Shown: in pieces, positions 25,711-33,709 of the stretch
How the letters are laid out: each line of letters starts with the position of its first letter
Position numbering within the stretch: the first letter of the stretch is position 1
Assembly (NCBI RefSeq): GCF_004114425.1
Contig: NZ_RDQF01000012.1
Coordinates: 107,218 to 171,217, forward strand
Direction: 5' to 3'
Length of the DNA: 64,000 bases
Source: Bradyrhizobium vignae
Lineage (GTDB): Bacteria > Pseudomonadota > Alphaproteobacteria > Rhizobiales > Xanthobacteraceae
The notes under the pieces: model-generated
What the model was told of the DNA's origin: nothing
Database searches by the model: none
The model's input: only the letters and a program-made list of their open reading frames with translations
Translations under genes and position numbers: made by a program

Positions 25711-25748
25711 AACCAAAACAAAAACAAAGGCCCGCCGAAGCGGGCCTC
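25711..25748 (-). terminator. Intrinsic terminator of the phasin gene
   Basis: On the minus strand a GC-rich 7-bp stem (25747-25741 with 25736-25730) closed by a TTCG tetraloop is followed by TTTGTTTTTGTTTT. It starts 30 bases after the phasin stop codon, a classic rho-independent terminator. Confidence 0.93.
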
Positions 25749-25777
25749 AAATTTCAGTTTGTACTCACAGTGCCGGA

Positions 25778-26233
25778 TCAGGCGGTCTTGCTGTAGACCT
25801 TGACAAAGTTGTCCTGAGCGGACTTCGCACCGTTGGCGGCGAGCTTGCCGAGATAGTCGGCGGTCGCCTTGGCGCGCGAGACGAACACTTCACCGCGGGC
25901 GCGGAGCAGGCTCGACTGGATCTCGACGGCCTCGCTGATCGACTTGGCGGACGCGAGCTTGTCGATGCCCGAGAAGAACGCCTCGGCATCCTCATAGATC
26001 GCCTGCTGGATGTTACGGCTGATCTTGCCGGCTTCAGTGACGGTCTCGGTCACGGCATTCTCGACGGCGGCGGTCACGCGCTCGGAGCCAGCGAACACTT
26101 CGGCGGCACGGTCCTTGGCGGTGTTGGCAGTCTTCTTGACGAATTCGCGGGCGGCCTCGGGAACTTCCAGGTTCTGGATGTTCTTGAAAGCGTCCTTGAA
26201 GCCCTCGAAAGCGGTATTGGTTTCAGTGGTCAT
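25778..26233 (-). CDS. phaP: Phasin, PHA granule-associated protein
   Basis: This 151-residue protein is a phasin of the alphaproteobacterial type that coats polyhydroxyalkanoate granules. It is helical and amphipathic, with the characteristic run KKTANTAKDRAAEVFAGSE and a C-terminal half in the style of SLLRARGEVFVSRAKA. There is no cysteine and no membrane segment. It is a single-gene unit with its own terminator and a dyad upstream that could bind PhaR. The class III PHA synthase is encoded about 800 bases away on the same strand, which supports the assignment. Confidence 0.92.
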   Translation of the reverse strand: MTTETNTAFEGFKDAFKNIQNLEVPEAAREFVKKTANTAKDRAAEVFAGSERVTAAVENAVTETVTEAGKISRNIQQAIYEDAEAFFSGIDKLASAKSISEAVEIQSSLLRARGEVFVSRAKATADYLGKLAANGAKSAQDNFVKVYSKTA

Positions 26234-26452
26234 GGGGTTCTCTCCATCCTCATTGGTCTGAGCTATGGGCTCACCCCGTCCGCATTGGCCCGGGGCACGG
26301 CTTATATGGCAGAGTTAATTGTGCGATGCAATATTCATGTTGCAGCGCGATATCACGAAATCGTGAACAGCCTTAACTTGAGGCATCATGATGCCTCCCT
26401 CACCAGCTGGGTTCCCAAGGATTTCCCCGAGGCCTCGTGCTGGACGGCCCTC
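26234..26452. other. Phasin promoter region
   Basis: This gap of 219 bases is AT-rich between about 26300 and 26375 and should hold the phasin promoter. A CATATAA-type -10 can be read on the minus strand near 26302-26308 with TTGCAT upstream at 26332-26327, but the spacing of about 19 is long. No ORF is supported. Confidence 0.4.
26327..26344. promoter_or_regulatory. TGCAA-N8-TTGCA dyad upstream of phasin, candidate PhaR site
   Basis: TGCAA at 26327-26331 and TTGCA at 26340-26344 are exact inverse copies 8 bases apart, followed by GCGCGA. PhaR repressors of PHA genes bind TGC-rich repeats such as CTGC/GCAG upstream of phasin genes. The site is about 100 bases before the phasin start. The assignment is by analogy. 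Confidence 0.4.
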
Positions 26453-27046
26453 TCAGTGCTGGACAGCGCCTGGCAGCCCGTAGGCCTCCATCTGGGCCTG
26501 GACCTGCGCGACGTTGTGGCCGAGCACGACGATGTCGTGGGTCTTGCCGTCGACATCCCGGACATGATCCCGCAGCAGTGCCTCCGCCTTGAACCCGAGG
26601 CTCTCGAACAGGGCAATCGCCGCCTGCTGGTCGACCGTCATCTGAACCGAGAGCTTTTCCAGGCCCGCCCCGAGCGCGAGGGCAAAGGTCTCCTGCGACA
26701 GCGCCTTGCCAACACCCTTGCCGCGGACCTCGGGCGAAATCACCATGCGGATCTCACCGACATGGGGTGACCAGGAGTGCGGGTCGCGCACCAGCGTGCC
26801 GCAGCCGACAACCCTACCCTCTCTCACCGCGAGCAGGCTCTGGATCGCACCGCGCTCGATCTCCTTGACCCAAGCGGCCAATACCTTGGGCTCGCTGATG
26901 TTGCGCGGCAGGAACAGCAGGTCGTGGGTGGGCAGGCCCCTGCCGAAGGCCAGTACCGCGGCTTCGTCCGCGGACGACATCAGACGGATCTCGATATCGC
27001 CGGCGTCGGTCTTGACGTGACGCGGATAGGAACGCTGCTCACTCAT
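26453..27046 (-). CDS. GNAT-family N-acetyltransferase
   Basis: This 197-residue protein has the GNAT fold, with the acetyl-CoA loop VISPEVRGKGVGKALSQ (R-G-x-G-V/I-G) and a following VDQQAAIALFESLGFKAEA block. Its substrate cannot be deduced. Its ATG overlaps the phaC stop codon (ATGA), so it is translationally coupled to phaC and forms the third gene of a phaE-phaC-GNAT operon. A role in modifying a PHA-related protein or metabolite is possible but only an inference from coupling. Confidence 0.86.
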   Translation of the reverse strand: MSEQRSYPRHVKTDAGDIEIRLMSSADEAAVLAFGRGLPTHDLLFLPRNISEPKVLAAWVKEIERGAIQSLLAVREGRVVGCGTLVRDPHSWSPHVGEIRMVISPEVRGKGVGKALSQETFALALGAGLEKLSVQMTVDQQAAIALFESLGFKAEALLRDHVRDVDGKTHDIVVLGHNVAQVQAQMEAYGLPGAVQH

Positions 27047-28125
27047 GTCGATCTCTTCCCAAGCCAGGAATCCAATTTCGGCCACAGCCGCTTCACCGCG
27101 TTGGCGCCGGCGACGAGCGAGACGTGACCGCCCTTCAGGATCACCTCTTCCTTGTCCGCCGAGCCGACCTTGGCGATCAGATGCTTGGCGGCGTCATAGG
27201 GCACGATGTGATCGTGCTCGGCGACCGCATGCAGGATCGGCACCGTGATATTGTCGAGCTTCGCGGCACGACCGCCCACCGACATGGTGTCGTTGAACAG
27301 CTTGTTGTCCCACATCAAGTCCTTGGTGATGGCGCGGAAGTACTCGCCGGCGAGCGGCAGCGTATCGGTCGCCCAGCGGTCGAACATGCGGTAAGACTTC
27401 ACGAACTCGTCGTCCCAGATGTTCTCCCAGAGCTGGATCTGGCTCACCGTGCGCGAGGCCGGCCGCAGCATCTCGAACGAGGACAGGATCATCTCCGGCG
27501 GCACGTTGCCGACGCTGTCGACGAGATGGTCGACGTCGAAATAGCGGCGGTCGGAGAAATTCGAGAACAGCTTCATCTCGCGGAAGTCGATCGGCGTGGT
27601 GAAGCAGATCAGGTTCTTCATCGGCCCGTCCTGATGGATCGAGCCGTAGAGCAAGGACAGCACACCGCCGAAGCAATAGCCGATGACGGAAACGTCCTGC
27701 TCGCCGGAATCGGCTTGCACGCGGCGGATGCAGTCCGGGATCAAATCGAGGACATAGTCCTCCATGCGCAGGCTCTTCTCCTCCGGCCGCGGCGCGCTCC
27801 AGTCCAGCATGTAGACGTCGTAGCCACGCCTGAGCAGGAACTCGATGAAGCTCTGACCGGGCACGAGATCGAGGATGTAGCCGCGGTTGGTCGTCGCCAT
27901 CACGATCAGCACCGGCACGCGGTAGATCTCGTCCGACATCGGACGGTAGTGATAAAGGCTCATCGTGCCGCGCGAATGCAGCACGTCCTTGGGCGTCGAG
28001 CCGAGCGACGGGCCCGAGGTCGAGAAATATTCGACGCCCTTGATGCTCCGCATGATAGCGCGCTGCACTTCGGATTGGATCCGCTCCGGTATCGCAGCGA
28101 AATCAAGTCCCGCCGGCGCGTTCAT
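27043..28125 (-). CDS. phaC: Class III polyhydroxyalkanoate synthase catalytic subunit PhaC
   Basis: This 360-residue enzyme polymerises hydroxyacyl-CoA to polyhydroxyalkanoate. Its length fits class III synthases, about 355 residues, rather than class I, about 580. The lipase-like box GYCFGG places the nucleophile at Cys151, and Asp305 (EHDHIVP) and His334 (KGGHVSLVAG) complete the triad. The tryptophan after the conserved DW segment is present in YMLDWSAPRPEE. The start overlaps the stop of a short upstream gene that I read as PhaE, and the stop overlaps a GNAT gene, both as ATGA. Confidence 0.95.
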   Translation of the reverse strand: MNAPAGLDFAAIPERIQSEVQRAIMRSIKGVEYFSTSGPSLGSTPKDVLHSRGTMSLYHYRPMSDEIYRVPVLIVMATTNRGYILDLVPGQSFIEFLLRRGYDVYMLDWSAPRPEEKSLRMEDYVLDLIPDCIRRVQADSGEQDVSVIGYCFGGVLSLLYGSIHQDGPMKNLICFTTPIDFREMKLFSNFSDRRYFDVDHLVDSVGNVPPEMILSSFEMLRPASRTVSQIQLWENIWDDEFVKSYRMFDRWATDTLPLAGEYFRAITKDLMWDNKLFNDTMSVGGRAAKLDNITVPILHAVAEHDHIVPYDAAKHLIAKVGSADKEEVILKGGHVSLVAGANAVKRLWPKLDSWLGKRST

Positions 28126-28502
28126 TTTTGGTCTCCGCCTTCGGGCGGCGGACGTTTCGTACGCGGCGGTCGCGGAGCGGCGCCGACCTGCTGCGCACCC
28201 GAGTTGGCCGACATCTGGCTCAACATCGACTTGATCTCGCCGAGTTGGCCTTCGATCGACTGGAGCCGCTCCGCGATACCGGTCATCTGCTCGCGGCTCG
28301 GCAGGTTCATGGAGAGCAGGTATTTCTCCATGAGATCGCCGAATTGCTTCTGAGCACCTGCAGCAACTCCGCCGGCGCGGTTCATGGCTTGCGAGAATTC
28401 GGGCGTCTCCATCGCCTTGGTCGCGAAGGAGTTGAAACCCTTCTCCATCTCGCCAACCATCTTCTGCCACAAGGCGACCGGATCGGTGATCTTGTCGGTC
28501 AT
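28122..28502 (-). CDS. phaE: Short PhaE-like subunit of class III PHA synthase
   Basis: This 126-residue protein lies directly before phaC with an ATGA overlap. It shows PhaE-like features: an N-terminal WQKMVGEMEKGFN helix, MEKYLLSMNLPSREQMTGIAERLQSIEGQL, which resembles the C-terminal PhaE helix that docks on PhaC, and a proline- and basic-rich tail (RPPRTKRPPPEGG). Classical PhaE proteins have about 350 residues, so this is a minimal form. Position and coupling make a partner role likely. A short PhaE or a PhaM/phasin-like activator would look similar. Confidence 0.75.
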   Translation of the reverse strand: MTDKITDPVALWQKMVGEMEKGFNSFATKAMETPEFSQAMNRAGGVAAGAQKQFGDLMEKYLLSMNLPSREQMTGIAERLQSIEGQLGEIKSMLSQMSANSGAQQVGAAPRPPRTKRPPPEGGDQK

Positions 28503-28664
28503 CAGCGTCCTCCCAATGTGGAGGGCTTTGCGCCCCTCTTTTCCCGCCATACCACACCGTTGCGAGGTGCCGGTCAACCGGCAAGCAGTGGGCGCAGCGT
28601 CGCGCACCCGGCTTCTTCGCGGAACGAAACCGTGCGATACAGCATCGATCAGCAGGAGGGATCC

Positions 28665-29579
28665 GTGACCGCCCATCATCCGCCCCAGACCGTCCGCGCC
28701 AACGGCATCGACATCTGCTATGAGATCTTCGGCCACGACAATGCCGAGCCGCTGCTGCTGATCATGGGCCTTGGGGCGCAGATGATCCATTGGGACGATG
28801 CGTTCTGCGAGCAGCTCGCCGCGCGCGGCTTCCGCGTGATCCGCTTCGACAATCGCGACATCGGCAAGTCGAGCCATCTCACCGGCGGCAAGCGCCTGAC
28901 GCCGTTCGAGCTGCTGAAGTTGCGCTTCTTGCGGATTCCCGTGGCCGCCACCTACAAGCTGATCGATATGGCCAAGGACACGGTCGGCCTGATGGATGCG
29001 CTCGGCATCAAGTCGGCGCATCTGGTCGGGGCATCCATGGGCGGCATGATCGCGCAAGAGGTGGCGCTGTCGTTTCCGCACCGCGTGCGCTCACTGACCT
29101 CGATCATGTCGACCACGGGCAATCCGCGCATACCGCCGCCGACACGCGAGGCCGCGGCCATGCTGATGGCACCGCCGCCGCGCAGCAAGGAAGAGTTCAT
29201 CGTCCGCTTCGGTCAGACCTGGAAGCTGCTGCGCGCCGGGTCTTTCCCGGAAGAGGAAGCGCTCGATCCTGGCCGCGCCGAGCGCGTGTTCGCGCGCGGG
29301 CTCAATCCGGCCGGCGTCGGCCGCCAGCTTCGCGCCGTGCTTGCCTCCGGCAGCCGCAAGGAGCGGCTGCACGCCGTGAAGACCCCGACGCTCGTCATTC
29401 ACGGCACCGTCGATCCGCTGGTCCATCCCGAAGGCGGCAAGGACACGGCGGCTTCAATCCCGAACGCGAAGCTGTTGATGATCGAGGGTATGGGCCATGC
29501 TTTGCCGATGCGCTTCTGGCCGGAGATCATCGACGCCATCGACAAGCACGCGCATGGCGCAGCGGCGCAGGCGGCTTAG
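28665..29579 (+). CDS. Alpha/beta-hydrolase
   Basis: This 304-residue alpha/beta-hydrolase starts at GTG 28665, with AGGAGG 5 bases before it. It shows LLLIMGLGAQMIHWDD for the oxyanion region, VGASMGGMIAQE for the nucleophile serine, VIHGTVDPLVHPEGG for the acid, and GMGHALP for the histidine. This resembles the esterase/haloperoxidase-like group seen with fatty acid or PHA metabolism. It diverges from phaE with a gap of 162 bases and overlaps the convergent methyltransferase-like gene by 4 bases. Its substrate is unknown; a PHA-related or acyl ester hydrolase is one possibility. Confidence 0.85.
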   Translation: MTAHHPPQTVRANGIDICYEIFGHDNAEPLLLIMGLGAQMIHWDDAFCEQLAARGFRVIRFDNRDIGKSSHLTGGKRLTPFELLKLRFLRIPVAATYKLIDMAKDTVGLMDALGIKSAHLVGASMGGMIAQEVALSFPHRVRSLTSIMSTTGNPRIPPPTREAAAMLMAPPPRSKEEFIVRFGQTWKLLRAGSFPEEEALDPGRAERVFARGLNPAGVGRQLRAVLASGSRKERLHAVKTPTLVIHGTVDPLVHPEGGKDTAASIPNAKLLMIEGMGHALPMRFWPEIIDAIDKHAHGAAAQAA

Positions 29580-30250
29580 ATCTTCCGTGCGATCCAGATC
29601 ATATGGCGTGCGCCACCGCCTCTGCCGGTGGCACGGACATTGACCTCGCTGACGTCGAAATCGGCGCTGCGAAGGCGCTTGGTGAACGCCGGATTGGGTC
29701 CCGACGACCAGACGGCGAGCACACCACCTCGCCGCAGCGCTGCCCTGGCCGCCGCCAATCCGCTCACATCATAGAGCGCGTCATTGCCCTTCCGGGTCAG
29801 CCCCTCGGGTCCGTTGTCGACGTCGAGGAGAATGGCGTCGAAGGCCGACCGCTGCGCCCGAATGATCTCGCCCACGTCGATTTCCCGGACAGTCACCCGG
29901 AGGTCATCGAGGCTGTCGCCGAAGACCTCCGCCATCGGACCTCGCGCCCAGGCGACCACCGCCGGCACGAGTTCGGAGACGATGATCGTCGCCTTGGGTC
30001 CGAGCACGGCGAGCGCCGCGCGCAGCGTAAAGCCCATGCCGAGGCCGCCGATCAGGATGACGGGCTTTGCGACCTTCTCGATCTGCTTCGCCGCGAGCGT
30101 TGCCAGCGCCGCTTCCGAGCCCGAAAGACGGCTGTTCATCAGCTCGTTGCTGCCGAGCTTGATGGAGAACTCTTTGCCCCGCCGCATCAGGCGGAGCTCC
30201 TCGTCGGAGCCGGGGATTCTGGCGGTGTCGAGTTTTTCCCAGGGAATCAT
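29576..30250 (-). CDS. Spermidine synthase-like / SAM-binding protein
   Basis: This 224-residue protein has a Rossmann-type SAM-binding core, with VILIGGLGMGFTLRAAL as the glycine-rich loop and DAILLDVDNGPEGL in place of the aminopropyltransferase acid motif. The order matches short spermidine synthase-like proteins rather than true SpeE. It probably binds decarboxylated SAM or SAM. The family's substrate is not established. It overlaps the stop of the convergent hydrolase by 4 bases and shows no operon partner. Confidence 0.72.
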   Translation of the reverse strand: MIPWEKLDTARIPGSDEELRLMRRGKEFSIKLGSNELMNSRLSGSEAALATLAAKQIEKVAKPVILIGGLGMGFTLRAALAVLGPKATIIVSELVPAVVAWARGPMAEVFGDSLDDLRVTVREIDVGEIIRAQRSAFDAILLDVDNGPEGLTRKGNDALYDVSGLAAARAALRRGGVLAVWSSGPNPAFTKRLRSADFDVSEVNVRATGRGGGARHMIWIARKI

Positions 30251-30274
30251 GCGCGAGCTTTAGCACGATTTGCG

Positions 30275-30306
30275 CCCCGGATTTCGCTGCGCTCCGTCCG
30301 GGCTAC
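30275..30306. repeat. Short palindromic repeat, family R3
   Basis: CCCGGA at 30276-30281 pairs with TCCGGG at 30297-30302, and GCGCTCCG lies in the loop side. This element type is frequent between genes in related genomes. It lies between the 3' end of the CYP102 gene and the start of the SAM-binding protein gene. Confidence 0.6.
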
Positions 30307-30322
30307 AAGAACGCGCCTCGGG

Positions 30323-33300
30323 CTACCCGCCCGCCCACACGTCGAGCACATAGCGGTCCTTCGTGCCCATCTCCTCGATCCACCGGGCACCGGCGGCGGC
30401 ATCGCTGCCGCTCTTCTCGCGGTGGATCGCGACCAGCGCCGCCTTCACGTCGGGCTCCATCTTGCCGCCATCGCCGCAGACATAGATGATCGCGCCCTGC
30501 TCGATCAGCGGCCAGACCTTGTCCTTCTGCGCGGCGAGCATGTGTTGCACATAAGTCTTCGGTCCGTCCGCGCGCGAGAACGCCGTGAACAGCTCGGTGA
30601 TACCGCTCGCCGCCAATGCCTTCAGCTCCTCGGCGTAGAGAAAATCCTGGTCGGGGTGGCGGCAGCCGAAGAACAGCATGGCCGGGCCGAGCGTGGCGCC
30701 CCTGGCCTTCCGCGCCGCGCGCTCCTGCAGGAAGCCACGGAACGGTGCGAGTCCGGTGCCGGGGCCGATCATGATGATCGGCACGGATGGATCATCGGGC
30801 AGCCGGAAGCCTGCCTTGGTCTCGCGCACGGTGGCGTAGATCGTATCGCCGGCGCGGCGGTTGGCCAGATAGTTCGAGCAGATGCCCTTGTAGACACCGC
30901 GCCCGGAGGCGGCCGGTCCCTCGACCACGCCGACCGTGATGCTGCATCGCGCCGGGTCGACCGAGGGGGACGACGAGATCGAGTAATAGCGCGGCGCCAG
31001 CAGCGAGAGCATTTCCAGATAGGCGTGAAACGGCAATTCGCAGGCGGGATATTCGAGGAGCAGGTCGAATACCGATTTGCGCCTGGACAGGATCTCGGTG
31101 CGATAGCGCTCGAGCGGCTCGGATTCCTCGCCGACGAAGCCCAGCAGCTTCGGCTTGGTGACCGGGCAGCGGGTGTGCTCGGCCATGATCTGGATCTGCT
31201 TGCGGGTCGCCACCTGCTGAAGCTCCACGAATTCGCTGAGCAGGCGGCCGACCGACACGGCCTCGCCGACCGGCAACTGCGCGCGCCGGCCTTCGGCGAC
31301 CCGAAGCCTGATCTGGTCGGCCGGCAGGAAGCCGAAGCGGCGGGCAACGGAATCCACCAGCGTCGGATCGTTGCGCGGGACCACGCTCAAATGATCTCCG
31401 ACGCGATAGCTGATGTTGGACGGCAGCTGCACCTCGATGTGGCGCGTCGAGCGCTCCGACGGATTGGGCCCGCTCTTGTTCTGCAGCTCGTCATTGGCCA
31501 GCACCTTCATCGCCACCGCGCCGCCCTGGGCGACGATGGTGTTGACGGCGGCCACCGCCACGGGCTCGATCGCATAAAGCGGATCGTCCTCCGCCGTGCG
31601 GGTGAAATTCCAGTCGATGCCGAATTCCTTGGTCGCGACTTGCGCGGCCGCGGGGAACCATTTCTGGAACTGGCCGTCGAGATCGCTGCGCGCATCGCCT
31701 TCGCCGCGCGGATAGACCGCGCGTGCACCATGCGCCGACAATTGCTCGTCGATATAGCGCGGCACCGACTGATAGGTCGCTGCCCAGTCGCTGTTACCGC
31801 AACCGAACACGGCGTAGCGCACGCCGGCGAACGCATCCTTCGGCAGGTCGTCACCGAGCCATTTGACGAACTGCGTCGCATTGTCGGGCGGCGCGCCATT
31901 ATAGGAGGCGCAAATGATGAGCACACCGCCCTCCTGCGGCAACTTACCGACGTAATCGTCGAGCGCGCCGAGATGCACGGCAAAACCGTTGATCTCGGCA
32001 AGATCGGCCATGCGCGTCGCAAGCTCCTCGGCGGTACCGAGATTGGAGCCGTAGAGCACCAGCATCGGCGTGTTGTGGCCGGGCCGCGTGGTGGGCTTGC
32101 GCTGCGTCTTGGGCGCTGAGGATGAAGCCGCAATGGGCCCGCCAAAGGCGCCGCGCTCGCGATCCGCGCGCGGACGCACCTTGATCTTGAAGCCCTCCGG
32201 CTTCATGGTCAGGGTTTCCTTCAGATGCATCTGGTAGCGCTGGTGGTCGATCAGCTTGAAGCGCTGCAGGATCATGCCGAGCGCCAGCGCCGCCTCGTGC
32301 ATGGCGAACCCACGGCCAATGCAGGCGCGCTGCCCGTTGCCGAACGGCTTCCAGGCATTGATCGGCCGCTTCGCTTCGGCCTCGCGGCTGAAGTTCTCGG
32401 GATCGAAGGCATCCGGGGTCGGCCCCCAAACCGAGGGATCACGGTGCAGCGCCGTCACTAGGATGGTGACGAACGTGCCCTTCCGGAGCTTGTACTTGCC
32501 GCCGCCAATGGTCTCGTCCGCAAGCGGCGAGATGCCATAGGCAGGCGCCGGCGGCCACAGCCGCAACGCCTCCTTGAGAATCTGGGTGATGTAGGTGAGC
32601 TGCGTCACCTGCTGGTAGGTGGGCTTCGCGTTGACATCGGGGCCGAAGACGCGGTCGACTTCGTCATAGGCCTTCTTGAGAATGTCCGGATGCTTGAGCA
32701 GTGCATAGAGCGTGTAGGACAACAGGCCGCTGGTCGTCTCGTGACCCGCGATCAAAAACGTGTTGATCTGGTAGCGAATGTTGACGTCGTCGAGCTGTTC
32801 GCCGGTGGAGCGGTCGACGCCGGTCATCATTGCGGCGAGCATGTCCTTCTTGTCGTCGGCGCCTTCCGCGTTCTTGCGGCGCTCGGCGATGATCTCGTCG
32901 ACCATCTTGTTCATGAAGGCGACGTCCTCGGCCAGCGTCTTGCGCCGCTTCTGCATCCAGAACTGCTCGAACGGCAGGCCGCGCGTCATCATGATGGTTT
33001 CGAGCGACCGCACCAGCGACTCGACGAAAGGATGGTAGTCGCGCCGGTAGAACGAATTGAAGCGGTAGTCGAAGCCGCACAGCCCGATCGTATCCAGCGT
33101 CAGCGCCGTCATGTCATGAACGACGTCGATCTCGTCGTCGGCATTGAGCCGCTCCCATTTCTGGACGAGCTGCTCGGCGATGTCGACCATGCTTGCGTGA
33201 TAGGACTGCATGGCGCGGTTGCCGAACGGCTGGAGCAGGATGTTGTGCGCCTTGCTCCAGTTCGGCTCACGCGTGTCGGCCGTGAACAAGCCGTCACCGC

Positions 33301-33559
33301 CAACCGCACGCACGCGCCGCAGCGCGCCGCGTACCGTCTTGTCGAAGCGCTTCTCGTCCGACAGTTCGTCGACGAGATCGTGGCCGGAGACGATGACGAT
33401 CGGCGAACCCATCATGTCGAGCCAGAAGATCGGTCCGAGCTCCTTGGCGAGCCGCGTCAGGTGCTGCACCGGAGCCGTCGAGTCCAGCGACAGCATGTTG
33501 CCGACCACCGGCTTGGTCGGCGGCTGCGGAATCGGGTCCAGACGGTTCTTGGATGACAT
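30323..33559 (-). CDS. Self-sufficient cytochrome P450-reductase fusion (CYP102/BM3 type)
   Basis: This 1078-residue protein fuses a P450 domain, residues 1 to about 470, to a CPR-type reductase. The heme cysteine is Cys413 in FGNGQRACIG, and the I-helix reads IAGHETTSG. FMN binding is seen at LYGSNLGTAEEL (about residue 500), FAD at RYYSISSSP, and NADPH at GPGTGLAPFRGF; the C-terminus ends in DVWAGG. The layout equals P450 BM3, which hydroxylates or epoxidises fatty acids. By ungapped alignment the BM3 carboxylate anchors Arg47 and Tyr51 are Ser52 and Ile56 here, while the BM3 Phe87 equivalent, Phe92, is kept. I start at ATG 33559. Epoxide hydrolase and wax-ester synthase genes lie upstream on the same strand. 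Confidence 0.94.
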   Translation of the reverse strand: MSSKNRLDPIPQPPTKPVVGNMLSLDSTAPVQHLTRLAKELGPIFWLDMMGSPIVIVSGHDLVDELSDEKRFDKTVRGALRRVRAVGGDGLFTADTREPNWSKAHNILLQPFGNRAMQSYHASMVDIAEQLVQKWERLNADDEIDVVHDMTALTLDTIGLCGFDYRFNSFYRRDYHPFVESLVRSLETIMMTRGLPFEQFWMQKRRKTLAEDVAFMNKMVDEIIAERRKNAEGADDKKDMLAAMMTGVDRSTGEQLDDVNIRYQINTFLIAGHETTSGLLSYTLYALLKHPDILKKAYDEVDRVFGPDVNAKPTYQQVTQLTYITQILKEALRLWPPAPAYGISPLADETIGGGKYKLRKGTFVTILVTALHRDPSVWGPTPDAFDPENFSREAEAKRPINAWKPFGNGQRACIGRGFAMHEAALALGMILQRFKLIDHQRYQMHLKETLTMKPEGFKIKVRPRADRERGAFGGPIAASSSAPKTQRKPTTRPGHNTPMLVLYGSNLGTAEELATRMADLAEINGFAVHLGALDDYVGKLPQEGGVLIICASYNGAPPDNATQFVKWLGDDLPKDAFAGVRYAVFGCGNSDWAATYQSVPRYIDEQLSAHGARAVYPRGEGDARSDLDGQFQKWFPAAAQVATKEFGIDWNFTRTAEDDPLYAIEPVAVAAVNTIVAQGGAVAMKVLANDELQNKSGPNPSERSTRHIEVQLPSNISYRVGDHLSVVPRNDPTLVDSVARRFGFLPADQIRLRVAEGRRAQLPVGEAVSVGRLLSEFVELQQVATRKQIQIMAEHTRCPVTKPKLLGFVGEESEPLERYRTEILSRRKSVFDLLLEYPACELPFHAYLEMLSLLAPRYYSISSSPSVDPARCSITVGVVEGPAASGRGVYKGICSNYLANRRAGDTIYATVRETKAGFRLPDDPSVPIIMIGPGTGLAPFRGFLQERAARKARGATLGPAMLFFGCRHPDQDFLYAEELKALAASGITELFTAFSRADGPKTYVQHMLAAQKDKVWPLIEQGAIIYVCGDGGKMEPDVKAALVAIHREKSGSDAAAGARWIEEMGTKDRYVLDVWAGG

Positions 33560-33584
33560 GAAAAGCGCTTCCCCCTCAATAACC

Positions 33585-33709
33585 CTCGTCATTGCGAGGA
33601 GCTCTTGCGACGAAGCAATCCAGAGTGTCTCCGCCGACACCTTCCTGGATTGCTTCGCTTCCGCCTTCGCTCTTCGAGCTACGGCGGACGAGTCGCTCGC
33701 AATGACGAG
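33585..33709. repeat. Palindromic intergenic repeat, family R1, copy C (extended)
   Basis: CTCGTCATTGCGAGGAGC at the left is answered by GCTCGCAATGACGAG at the right, with CAATCCAG/CTGGATTG inside. This copy carries about 35 extra bases (TTCGCTCTTCGAGCTACGGCGG) between the inner arm and the right arm. It separates the epoxide hydrolase stop from the CYP102 start and may weaken read-through between them. Confidence 0.85.

Noticed and set aside
28790..32119. Long plus-strand open frame of about 1100 codons over the hydrolase, SAM-binding and CYP102 genes
   Set aside because: It is the out-of-frame or antisense shadow of well-recognised genes; its composition (Arg, Asp, His, Gly rich) is typical of high-GC shadows and no domain is visible.
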